Shown: positions 51,633-58,950 of the stretch, in pieces
Position numbering within the stretch: the first letter of the stretch is position 1
Layout: every line of letters starts with the position of its first letter
From: Microtetraspora sp. NBRC 16547
Lineage (GTDB): Bacteria > Actinomycetota > Actinomycetes > Streptosporangiales > Streptosporangiaceae
Assembly: GCF_030268965.1 (NCBI RefSeq)
Contig: NZ_BSSE01000032.1
Location: 1 to 64,000, forward strand
DNA length: 64,000 nt
Reading direction: 5' to 3'
Notes under the pieces: generated by a model
Told to the model about the DNA's origin: nothing
Database searches by the model: none
The model's input: only the letters and a program-made list of their open reading frames with translations
Made by a program: the position numbers and the translations under genes

Positions 51633-51659
51633 GCTCAATACTGTGGCAGTCTTTTGAGC
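51633..51659. promoter_or_regulatory. Inverted repeat in the E1/Lrp intergenic region
   Basis: GCTCAA at 51633-51638 and TTGAGC at 51654-51659 form a 6-bp inverted repeat, in the 135-nt gap between the divergent E1-like and Lrp-type genes. Lrp proteins usually bind such spaced palindromes, but the assignment is only positional. Confidence 0.4.
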
Positions 51660-51705
51660 GTTCTGCGCAACTCCAGCCCGTCTGTCCTGTGAGAGGGTAT
51701 GCACT

Positions 51706-52206
51706 TTGCCCAGTCGACCGCACCCCCTCGACGCCATCGACGCCCGCATCCTGCTCGAGCTGGCCGCGCATCCCAGGGCCACCACAGTGGCCATTGCCGA
51801 CCAGGCCGGCGTCGCACGCAACACCGCCCACGCGAGGCTGGCCCGGCTGGAGGACGGCGGCGCCCTCGCCTCCTTCGAGCGCCGCGTCGACCCACAGGCG
51901 CTGGGCTACCCTTTGACCGCGTTCGTCACCGCCCAGGTCACCCAGCGGAAACTGGACGAAGTGGCCGCGACGTTGGAGGCCGTTCCCGAAGTCCTCCAGG
52001 TCTACGGCATCTCGGGGCCGATCGACCTGCTCATCCACGTCGTCGCCGAGAGCGCGGAGGACCTCTACCGCATCGCGGGTCAGATCCTCGCGATCCCAGG
52101 GGTTGAGCGCACCAACACCGCCCTCGTCATGCGCCGGCTCGTCGACTACCGCATCGCGCCGCTGCTCCGCCGGGCCGCCGGTACGGCGGAACGGCCCGCG
52201 CGCTAG
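51706..52206 (+). CDS. Lrp/AsnC-family transcriptional regulator
   Basis: The 166-residue protein has an N-terminal winged HTH (LDAIDARILLELAAHPRATT, IADQAGVARNTAHARLARLE) and an AsnC-type RAM domain (PLTAFVTAQVTQRKLDEVAATLEAVPEVLQVYGISGPIDLL, IPGVERTNTALV). The TTG start is preceded by GAGAGGG. It diverges from the E1-like enzyme and probably regulates it in response to an amino acid or 2-oxoacid. Confidence 0.9.
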   Translation: MPSRPHPLDAIDARILLELAAHPRATTVAIADQAGVARNTAHARLARLEDGGALASFERRVDPQALGYPLTAFVTAQVTQRKLDEVAATLEAVPEVLQVYGISGPIDLLIHVVAESAEDLYRIAGQILAIPGVERTNTALVMRRLVDYRIAPLLRRAAGTAERPAR

Positions 52207-52278
52207 CCGTATCGGCGCGCGTAAACCCGAGGATTTTGCGATCTACGTTGTAAAGGTGCTCGGGGTGCGAACGCCCAC

Positions 52279-52465
52279 TCAGAGCCTGCCGTTGCGGTGC
52301 AGGATGTCGACGGCCCGGACGGTGGTGTGGCCGCGCCAGTCCAGGGAGCCCGCCGGAGAGATCGTGGCGTAGTCGACGATCCAGCCGCCGTCGTCCTGCT
52401 GGAGGGTGGCCAGGCGGTCGAGGTCCGCCGAGATCACCGCCGGGTCGTACGTCGAGGTCGACGCG
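52279..52465 (-). pseudogene. Prenyltransferase/squalene-oxidase-repeat protein, C-terminal remnant
   Basis: The minus strand reads DLDRLATLQQDDGGWIVDYA, then SPAGSLDWRGHTTVRAVDIL and a stop after HRNGRL. QxDDGGW and the W(R)GxxTV segment are typical of prenyltransferase/squalene-cyclase repeats. Upstream of about 52465 the frame becomes low-quality. Only the last 60 codons survive, so the gene is truncated. Nothing else is evident in 52207-52591. Confidence 0.6.
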
Positions 52466-52577
52466 GACTCCGGCCAGGGCGGCGCGGTCTTGGCGTCCTA
52501 CAAGAAACCGCGCAAGGCCGTCTTCCGCGACGCCATCCCTGATGCTCCGTTCGCAGGACGGCGCACTTGCCCGCCGT

Positions 52578-52593
52578 ATAACGTCCATGTTAT
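52578..52593. promoter_or_regulatory. Palindrome at the toxin-antitoxin start, likely operator
   Basis: ATAAC-GTCCAT-GTTAT is a 5-bp-arm inverted repeat that overlaps the toxin ATG at 52592. The TATAAC inside it could serve as a -10 element. HigBA-type modules are commonly autorepressed through such a site. Confidence 0.55.
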
Positions 52594-52937
52594 GACTTGG
52601 GGAGAGGTGGAACTGGAGCCCGAGGTCGACGAGTGGCTCGACTCGCTCAGCCAGGACGATCAGGAGACGGGCGTCTTCTATGTTGATCTCTTGGCGGAGA
52701 GGGGGTGTGCTGCTCGGCGAGCCGTACACCAGGCAGTTGCACGGGAAGCTCCGGGAACTCCGTTTCCATCTCTCTCGCGAGGCTGTGCGCATCACCTACT
52801 GGATCGCTTCGGGTAGGAGGATCACCCTGCTTACGGTGTTCAAGAAGCAGCGGATGCGTGAGGCCGGTGAGATCGAGCGGGCGGTACGGGCAATGGAGCG
52901 GTGTATCGCCGAGGCGCACACGGCAGATGAGGAGTGA
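52592..52937 (+). pseudogene. RelE/HigB-type toxin, frameshifted
   Basis: The first frame gives MTWGEVELEPEVDEWLDSLS, then QDDQETGVFYVDLLAERG, the start of a phage-derived Gp49/HigB toxin. The continuation GVLLGEPYTRQLHGKLRELRF, REAVRITYWIASGRRITLLTVFKKQ and REAGEIERAVRAMERC lies one frame over. The shift falls in the five-G run around 52695-52705. Joined, the product would be about 115 residues, as expected. Either the toxin is dead or the run causes a sequence error or slippage. The antitoxin gene follows with a stop-start overlap. Confidence 0.75.
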
Positions 52938-52942
52938 GGGCC

Positions 52943-53242
52943 ATGGTTGAGCGCAAGGCGTGGGCCGACAAGCGTGCCGAGATCATGGACCGTCCCGGTG
53001 CCGGAGCCGCCTATGAGGCCGCTCGTCTCCGGTTCGAGCTCGGAGAGGCGGTGCGGCAGCGCCGCGAAGAACTCGGGCTCACGCAGGCCGAACTGGCTGA
53101 GCGGGCCGGCCTCAAGCAGCCCGCGGTCGCTCGCTTCGAGGCCGGAGGCACCATGCCCACCATTCCCATGCTGGAACGCCTCGCCGAAGCGCTCGAAGTG
53201 CGGCTCAACGTCCAATTCCAACCGCTCCGCGAGGCAAGCTGA
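52943..53242 (+). CDS. Xre/HigA-type antitoxin
   Basis: The 99-residue protein has a Cro/CI-type HTH (LGEAVRQRREELGLTQAELAERAGLKQ, VARFEAGGTMPTIPMLERLAEAL) after an N-terminal helix (MVERKAWADKRAEIMDRPG). ATG 52943 is preferred because GAGGAGTGAGGG precedes it; a GTG at 52934 overlaps the toxin stop. As partner of the HigB-type toxin it should neutralise the toxin and repress the promoter through the palindrome at the toxin start. Confidence 0.85.
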   Translation: MVERKAWADKRAEIMDRPGAGAAYEAARLRFELGEAVRQRREELGLTQAELAERAGLKQPAVARFEAGGTMPTIPMLERLAEALEVRLNVQFQPLREAS

Positions 53243-53336
53243 CTCTGCCGACCGGACCAGCCCGACGCGAACAATTACCCGAATGCCTCTGCGCTCGGGA
53301 CGGCGAACCGCGCAGTTGGAGGCACGCGCCGGGCGG

Positions 53337-55190
53337 TCAGCCGAGGGCGCGGTCGAGGTTGAACGCGGCGCTGATCAGTGCGAAGTGGGTGAAGGCCTGC
53401 GGGAAGTTGCCCTGCTGCTCGCCGGTGCGGCTGATCTGCTCGGCGTAGAGGCCGAGATGGTTGGCGTAGGTGAGCATCTTCTCGAAGGCCAGCCGTGCCT
53501 CGTCGAGTCGCCCGGCACGGGCGAGCGCCTCCACGTACCAGAACGAGCAGATCGAGAAGGTGCCCTCGGTGCCGCGCAGGCCGTCGGGGCTGGCGGCGGG
53601 GTCATAGCGGTAGACCAGCGAGTCGGACACCAGGTCGGCGGTGAGCGCGTCCAGCGTGGCGAGCCACTTCGGGTCGGTGGGGGAGATGAACTTGGTCAAC
53701 GGCATCATCAGGACCGCGGCGTCGAGGACGTCGTCGTCGAAGTGCTGGACGAACGCCCGCCGCGTGGGAGACCAGCCGCGCCGCATGATCTGCCGGTAGA
53801 TCGCGTCCCTGGACCGCGCCCAGCGGGAGAGGTCGGCGGGCAGGCCACGGCGGTGGGCCAGCCGCATGGCCCGTTCGATCGCCACCCAGCACATCAGCCG
53901 CGAGTACAGGAAGTTCTTGCGACCGCCGCGGGTCTCCCAGATGCCCTCGTCGGGCTGGTCCCAGTGATCGCAGACCCACTCCACCGCTTCGCAGGACTTG
54001 TCCCATAGGTCGCTGGGGATCGGCTGGCCCCACTTGTCGCAGAGATAGACCGAGTCGATCAGCGCGCCGTAGATGTCGAGCTGGAGTTGGTCGGCGGCGG
54101 CGTTTCCGACGCGTACCGGGGCGGAGCCGCAGTAGCCCTCCAGCTCGGCCAGTTCGTGTTCGGGGAGGTCGGTGCGGCCGTCGATGCCGTACATGATCTG
54201 CAGTGGCCCCTGGCCGCCGGCGTGGAGGCTGACGCGCTCGCCCAGGAACTTCATGAAGGCCTCGGCCTCGCTGGAGAAGCCCAGGCGCAGCAGGGCGTAG
54301 GCGCAGAAGGCCGCGTCGCGGATCCAGACGTACCGGTAGTCCCAGTTGCGTCCGCCGCCGATCTGTTCGGGAAGGCTGGTCGTCGGCGCGGCCACGATCG
54401 CGCCGGTGGGCGCGTAGGTGAGCAGCTTGAGAGTCAGCGCGGAGCGGTGCACGATCTCCCGCCATCGGCCGCGGTAGCGGGAGGAGGACAGCCATCGGCG
54501 CCAGAACGCCACGGTGGCGGTGAACTGCTGTTCGGCCTCGGCGTGCGGGCAGCCCCGCGGCGCGATATCGGCGCCGACGCAGTCGAGCGCGAAAACAGCG
54601 GACTCACCCTCGTGGAGCTTGAACGACGCGGTCGCGTTCTGGGCGTCGTGGTCGACCGCCACGGTCGCGGTCAGCGCGAGCGCGAGGTCCGCGGACTCGA
54701 AGAGGATCTGACCGGCGTGCCGTCGGACGGTGTGCGGCTTTCTGGCGTAGTCGAACCGCGGAGCCACCCGCGCGCGGAACGGCACTGAGCCGCGTACGCA
54801 CAGCACGCGCCGGATCAGCCGGTGCCGGCCGGGCTCACCCGCGTCGTCGATGATCGGCATGAAGTCCTGGACCTCTCCCACACCGTCCTCGGTGAAGAAC
54901 CGGGTGATCAGCACGTTGGTGTCCGGGAAGTAGAACTGCTTGGTCCTCGTCGGCGCGTCGGCGGCCAGCTCGAACGACCCGCCCCGGTCGGCGTCCAGGA
55001 TCGAGCCGAACACGCTGGGCGCGTCGAAGCGCGGACAGCAGTACCAGTCGATGGTGCCGTCGGTGCCCACCAGGGCCGCGGTACGCAGATCGCCGATCAG
55101 TCCGTGGTCGGCGATCGGCAGGTAGTCGGCTCTAGAGCCCGGTTGTCGCCTGCCGGTCATAAGGGTGTGCTGCCCCGGTTCGGGAGTCAT
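53337..55190 (-). CDS. GH15 glycoside hydrolase (glucoamylase/trehalase-like)
   Basis: The 617-residue protein has the two-domain GH15 layout. The N-terminal beta-sandwich includes [36 protein letters not shown] and [10 protein letters not shown]. The (alpha/alpha)6 barrel has [39 protein letters not shown] with the candidate catalytic Glu and a C-terminal [19 protein letters not shown] block with the second Glu. Mycobacterial relatives of this length are trehalases. There is no signal peptide, so a cytoplasmic role is likely. The start is uncertain: ATG 55160 is possible, and neither start has a good binding site. Confidence 0.88.
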   Translation of the reverse strand: MTPEPGQHTLMTGRRQPGSRADYLPIADHGLIGDLRTAALVGTDGTIDWYCCPRFDAPSVFGSILDADRGGSFELAADAPTRTKQFYFPDTNVLITRFFTEDGVGEVQDFMPIIDDAGEPGRHRLIRRVLCVRGSVPFRARVAPRFDYARKPHTVRRHAGQILFESADLALALTATVAVDHDAQNATASFKLHEGESAVFALDCVGADIAPRGCPHAEAEQQFTATVAFWRRWLSSSRYRGRWREIVHRSALTLKLLTYAPTGAIVAAPTTSLPEQIGGGRNWDYRYVWIRDAAFCAYALLRLGFSSEAEAFMKFLGERVSLHAGGQGPLQIMYGIDGRTDLPEHELAELEGYCGSAPVRVGNAAADQLQLDIYGALIDSVYLCDKWGQPIPSDLWDKSCEAVEWVCDHWDQPDEGIWETRGGRKNFLYSRLMCWVAIERAMRLAHRRGLPADLSRWARSRDAIYRQIMRRGWSPTRRAFVQHFDDDVLDAAVLMMPLTKFISPTDPKWLATLDALTADLVSDSLVYRYDPAASPDGLRGTEGTFSICSFWYVEALARAGRLDEARLAFEKMLTYANHLGLYAEQISRTGEQQGNFPQAFTHFALISAAFNLDRALG

Positions 55191-55304
55191 TCACGCCGCA
55201 GTCAGGGGCTCGGCCTCGCCGTGTCTGCCTCTCCTTCCTGGATGGTCCAGTGCACGTTGTGGGGCAGGAGGGAGTGCAGGAATGGACGGCGCGGGGCGTG
55301 CGGT

Positions 55305-56105
55305 GTGAGCATCGTCGTCGTGGCATTGCACGCCCTCGTGGGACGAGACGCCGAACTGCGGAATCTGCTGACCCTCGTGGACGGCCTGAAGGAGGGCGGC
55401 GGGGCCCTCGTGCTGAGCGGCGCGGCCGGGGTCGGCAAGTCGGCGCTGCTCGGGGCCGCCACGGGCGAGGCCGCCGCCAGGGGCGCGCGCGTCCTGACCG
55501 CGACCGGCGTGCCCGCCGAAGGCCAGGTCCCGTACGAGGGGCTGCGCAGGCTGCTGGCGGGGACCGGGCTCGCGCCCGGCGACCTTGACGGCGGGCCGCT
55601 GCGCGGCGCTATGTCCGTGCTGCACCGGCTGTCCGCGCTGGCGAGCGACACGCCCGTGGTGCTCGCCGTCGAGGACGCGCACTGGCTGGACGAGCCGAGC
55701 TGGGAGGCGCTCGCGTTCGTCGGCCGACGGCTGCGTTCGGACGCCGTGGTGCTGCTGGCGACCCTGCGCGACGACGCCGACTCTCAGACCAGGCTCGCCG
55801 CGTCGGGGCTGCCCGCGCTGACCGTGCCGCCGCTGATCGACCAGGCGGCGGCGGAGCTGCTGGCGAGGGTCGCGCCCGACCTGGGCGTCGCGTTGCGCGC
55901 CCGCGTGCTGGCCGAGGCGGCGGGCAACCCGCTCGCGCTGATGGAGTTCGCCGCGCTCGCGTCCCGGCAGGACCAGGAGATGCTCGCGTCGAGCAGGCTG
56001 CCGCTGACGGAGCGGCTGGAGCGCGCGTTCGCCCAGGCGCTCGCCGTGCTGCCCGCCGCCCGCACGCTCGGCGCCACCCTCGAAGAGACGGCGTGTAGAA
56101 GCTAA
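55305..56105 (+). pseudogene. LuxR-family (LAL) AAA regulator, C-terminally truncated
   Basis: The frame gives LVGRDAELRNLLTLVDGL, then Walker A GAAGVGKSALLGA, Walker B PVVLAVEDAHWLDEPSW and LRDDADSQTRLAASGL. This is the AAA/AAA-16 part of a large LuxR (LAL) regulator, normally about 900 residues. After GATLEETACRS a stop ends it at 266 residues, so the TPR-like region and LuxR HTH are gone. A mini-ORF with a good AGGAGG site (ATG 55282, MDGAGRAV) ends in GTGTGA and overlaps this start, which could couple translation. Without the HTH it cannot act as a normal regulator. Confidence 0.75.
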
Positions 56106-56141
56106 ACGCGCGGTCAGCCGCCGCTTGCTCGAACGTGGGTT

Positions 56142-57032
56142 TCATGCAGTGGTGGTCTTCGGGTAGTACGGACGGAGGCCGGCCGCGAGGATGCGGTCGA
56201 GCATCCGGTCTGGCAGTACCCGCGACAGGCGGGTGAGCAGGGCCGCGTCGCGACCAATGGTGTAGCGCGTGCGAGGCTTCCCGGCGGTCACGGCCTTGGC
56301 GATCACCCGGGCGGCATCGTCGGCGGACCTACCGCTTGTGGTGAACGCGGCGGTCTGCGCGGTGACTGCCTGGACCAGCGGCCCGTAGCGATCCCGTTGT
56401 TGCGGTGACATGGCCTCGGCCAGTCGGCTCGTGGTGGCGATGCCCCGGTCGGCCATCTCCGTGCGGATCCCGCCGGGTTCGATGACCACCACCTGCACGC
56501 CCAGCGGCGTCAGTTCCCGGCGCAGAGCGTCGCTGACCGCCTCCAGGGCGAACTTCGTGCCCGCGTAGGGGCCGTAGGTGGCCATGGCGATCTTCCCGCC
56601 GACCGAGCTGATGTTGACCACCCGGCCGCAGTGGCGCAGCAGGGCGGGCAGCAGTGCCTGGGTGACGGCGACGTGGCCGAACAGGTTGACCTCGAAGAGT
56701 CGGCGCCACTCCTCCAGTGGCAGGGCCTCGACCGGGGCGTTGACGGAGATGGCGGCGTTGTTCACCAATGCTCGCAACGCACCTGCCTGCGAGCCGACGC
56801 GGGTGGCCAACTCGGCGATGTGGTCGGGCTGGGTGATGTCGAGGATGACCGGCTCGATGCCAGGGGCACGGAGCGCGTCGGCGTCGCAGTCGCGGCGGAC
56901 GCCGGCCAGGACGTGGAATCCCCGGCGGGCCAGCTCGCGGGCGGAGGCCGCGCCGATCCCGGTCGAGGCTCCGGTCACGACGACACATTCCCGTTGTTCA
57001 GATGACGTTGTCACCTGAACAACGGTAGGCAT
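56142..57032 (-). CDS. Short-chain dehydrogenase/reductase
   Basis: The 296-residue (or shorter) SDR has the TGxxxGIG loop in VVVTGASTGIGAASARELARRG, LVNNAAISVNAPVE, NISSVGGKI, catalytic YGPYAGTKFALEAV (Tyr/Lys) and PGGIRTEM. It resembles classical oxidoreductases of the retinol dehydrogenase type. The start is uncertain: ATG 57032 places the 25-bp operator inside the gene, and GTG 57014 is also possible. It diverges from a TetR-type gene whose sites lie between the two, so it is probably repressed by it. Confidence 0.85.
   Translation of the reverse strand: MPTVVQVTTSSEQRECVVVTGASTGIGAASARELARRGFHVLAGVRRDCDADALRAPGIEPVILDITQPDHIAELATRVGSQAGALRALVNNAAISVNAPVEALPLEEWRRLFEVNLFGHVAVTQALLPALLRHCGRVVNISSVGGKIAMATYGPYAGTKFALEAVSDALRRELTPLGVQVVVIEPGGIRTEMADRGIATTSRLAEAMSPQQRDRYGPLVQAVTAQTAAFTTSGRSADDAARVIAKAVTAGKPRTRYTIGRDAALLTRLSRVLPDRMLDRILAAGLRPYYPKTTTA
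56996..57020. promoter_or_regulatory. 25-bp near-perfect palindrome, likely TetR operator
   Basis: GTTCAGATGAC and GTCACCTGAAC, separated by GTT, form an inverted repeat with one mismatch. It overlaps the 5' part of the SDR gene and lies 46 nt upstream of the TetR-type gene start. A partial second copy follows. Confidence 0.75.
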
Positions 57033-57033
57033 T

Positions 57034-57049
57034 TCAGATGACAGTGTCA
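57034..57049. promoter_or_regulatory. Second TetR half-operator next to the TetR promoter
   Basis: CAGATGACAGTGTCA repeats the CAGATGAC arm and the TGAC-N3-GTCA core of the larger palindrome 36 bp away. TATAGT at 57054-57059 looks like a -10 element, so a repressor bound here would cover the TetR promoter. Confidence 0.55.
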
Positions 57050-57066
57050 ACGGTATAGTGATCGGC

Positions 57067-57660
57067 ATGATCAGTCGTGCGGAATCCGCTGCCGCGACGC
57101 GCCGTGCCCTGCTGGATGCGGCCGCCGGCCTGCTGGACAGCGGCGGTCCGGACGCGGTGACGTTGCGCGAGGTCGGGGCGCGTGCGGGGGTCACCCGCGG
57201 CGCGCCGTACCGGCACTTCCCCGACAAGGACAGCCTGCTGACCGTCGTCGCGGCCGAGGCCCTGGACCGGCTCGCGGACCAGGTGCAGGCCGTGTGCGCC
57301 GAGCCGCAGGCGTCCCCGGCCGACAAGCTGCACCGCGCTCTGTCCGCGCTGATGACGGTCGGCCGCCGTCAGCCGCACCTGTACCGGCTGATGTTCGCCT
57401 CCCCGGCCGGCGACCCGGCCGCGGTCCACGCGGCGATCCAGGCGGCCGACCGCGCCATGGACGCGTTCCTCGCCGTCGTCGGCGATCTGGTCGGCGCACA
57501 GCACACCCGTCAATTCGCGGCGCTGCTGTTGACCAGCGCGCACGGGATTACGGATATGGAGGTCAGCGGGCACCTGTCCGCTGACAAGTGGCACATCACG
57601 GCCGAGGAACTCGTCTCGACCCTGGTGTCCATGATCGACCGGCAGGCCCGCAGCGGGTGA
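57067..57660 (+). CDS. TetR-family transcriptional regulator
   Basis: The 197-residue regulator has a TetR HTH (TRRALLDAAAGLLDSGG, LREVGARAGVTRGAPYRHFPDKDSLL) and a helical ligand domain (KLHRALSALMTV, HLYRLMFASPAGDPAAV). ATG 57067 lies 8 nt after a TATAGT -10 element, so the transcript is probably leaderless; GTG 57058 is an alternative. Two TGAC-N3-GTCA operators lie upstream. It should repress itself and the divergent SDR gene. Confidence 0.88.
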   Translation: MISRAESAAATRRALLDAAAGLLDSGGPDAVTLREVGARAGVTRGAPYRHFPDKDSLLTVVAAEALDRLADQVQAVCAEPQASPADKLHRALSALMTVGRRQPHLYRLMFASPAGDPAAVHAAIQAADRAMDAFLAVVGDLVGAQHTRQFAALLLTSAHGITDMEVSGHLSADKWHITAEELVSTLVSMIDRQARSG

Positions 57661-57697
57661 CATCACGCTCTCTCGTTGTGACGCGAGTTTTGCTGGA

Positions 57698-58030
57698 TTG
57701 CGGTTACGCGCCCGTTTCGTCGACGACCACGGCCTCGAACCACTCGAGACAGCCAGCTATCCCGCCGGGGATCCGATCACAGTTCGGTGGTGCCCGACAT
57801 GTCGCCGGTGGTACGCGCTGGCGCACTTCGTCGATATCGACCAGGGCGGCGCGGCAAATACGAAGATCGCAGTGGCCAACGACAAGCTCAGGGCGGTCTT
57901 GTGGACACAGGCGCCGGCTCATCCCGAAGCTGTGGACTGCGCCGGTCGGGACACTGGCCGCTGCACGACGCGCCTCGTAGCCGCATCGGCATTCGGCCCG
58001 GTTGTCTCCGAACCTCGCGCGGTGTTTGGA
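57698..58030 (+). CDS. Possible small protein or remnant with WCPTCRRW motif
   Basis: A TTG-initiated frame reads LRLRARFVDDHGLEPLETASYP, then PITVRWCPTCRRWYALAHFVDI, before losing protein character near residue 60. The CxxC with flanking tryptophans could be half of a zinc knuckle. No good binding site precedes it, and the frame runs on into the AraC gene in another frame. It may be a decayed gene. The rest of 57661-58029 holds nothing I can support. Confidence 0.3.
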
Positions 58031-58950
58031 TGGGGATCATGGCCCTCGACGAGCTGCGCGACCTCCTCATCCGCCATGCTCGACCCGATCTCAGAACTCC
58101 CATCGAAGATGTCCTGATCTTCAAGGCCGAGCGCCCCCAGCCCCCGACCTCGACGACCTATGGCAAAGTGCTGGCGGTCGTCGCCCAAGGCACGAAAAGG
58201 TTCGCTCTGGGCGACCACCTGTACGAGTACCGAGAGGGGCAGTATCTCGTCGCCTCGGTCGACCTGCCGGTGACCGCCCATTTCGCAAAGGCCAGCTTTA
58301 AACAACCTGGGCTCGGGGTCGGGCTGACCCTGCATCCGGCGGCCATCGCGGAGGTGTTGCTGCAGGCGGCTCCAGACGATCTGCCGGATCTCGACGACGA
58401 CGCGCCGCCCGGTCTGGCAGTCAGTACCGCCTCCGCCGAGCTCCTCGACGCCGTCGTCCGCCTGCTGCGCCTGCTCGACCGGCCCAGCGACATCACCGTC
58501 CTCGCGCCGCTCATCAAACGGGAGATCCTTTGGCGGCTGATCACCAGCGATCAGGGCGCGATCGTGCGCCAGTTCGGGCTTCCCGACAGCAGCCTGAGCC
58601 ATGTCGCCCGCGCAGTGCAGTGGATCCGCGACCACTACGCGCAGCCTTTCTGTGTCGAGGATGTGGCCAAACTGGCGGGGATGAGCGTCTCGGCCTTCTA
58701 CCGCAATTTCCATGCCGCCACCGCGATGAGCCCGATCCAGTTCCAGAAGCAGATCCGCCTCCAGCAGGCGCGGCTCCAGCTCGCCGCAGCTCCGGGTGAC
58801 ATCGCCGCCGTCAGCCGTCGCGTCGGCTACACCAGCCCGTCACAGTTCAGCCGCGAGTACCGTCGCCAGTTCGGTGCGTCGCCGAGCCAGGACGCCAAGC
58901 GCCTCACTCCAGCACGCGGTCGAGACGGATCGGCAGGGATCTCTGTCTGA
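58030..58950 (+). CDS. AraC-family transcriptional regulator
   Basis: The 306-residue protein has an AraC-type N-terminal ligand region (DLLIRHARPDLRTPIEDVLIFKAERP, VLAVVAQGTKRFALGDHLYEYREGQYLVASVDLPV) and two C-terminal HTH motifs (VEDVAKLAGMSVSAFYRNFHAATAMSP, DIAAVSRRVGYTSPSQFSREYRRQFG). The start is ATG 58030 or 58039. Its 3' end overlaps the convergent molybdenum hydroxylase operon by 47 bp. Members of this N-terminal family (AraC_N) often act near oxidoreductases, so it may regulate that operon. Confidence 0.88.
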   Translation: MGIMALDELRDLLIRHARPDLRTPIEDVLIFKAERPQPPTSTTYGKVLAVVAQGTKRFALGDHLYEYREGQYLVASVDLPVTAHFAKASFKQPGLGVGLTLHPAAIAEVLLQAAPDDLPDLDDDAPPGLAVSTASAELLDAVVRLLRLLDRPSDITVLAPLIKREILWRLITSDQGAIVRQFGLPDSSLSHVARAVQWIRDHYAQPFCVEDVAKLAGMSVSAFYRNFHAATAMSPIQFQKQIRLQQARLQLAAAPGDIAAVSRRVGYTSPSQFSREYRRQFGASPSQDAKRLTPARGRDGSAGISV

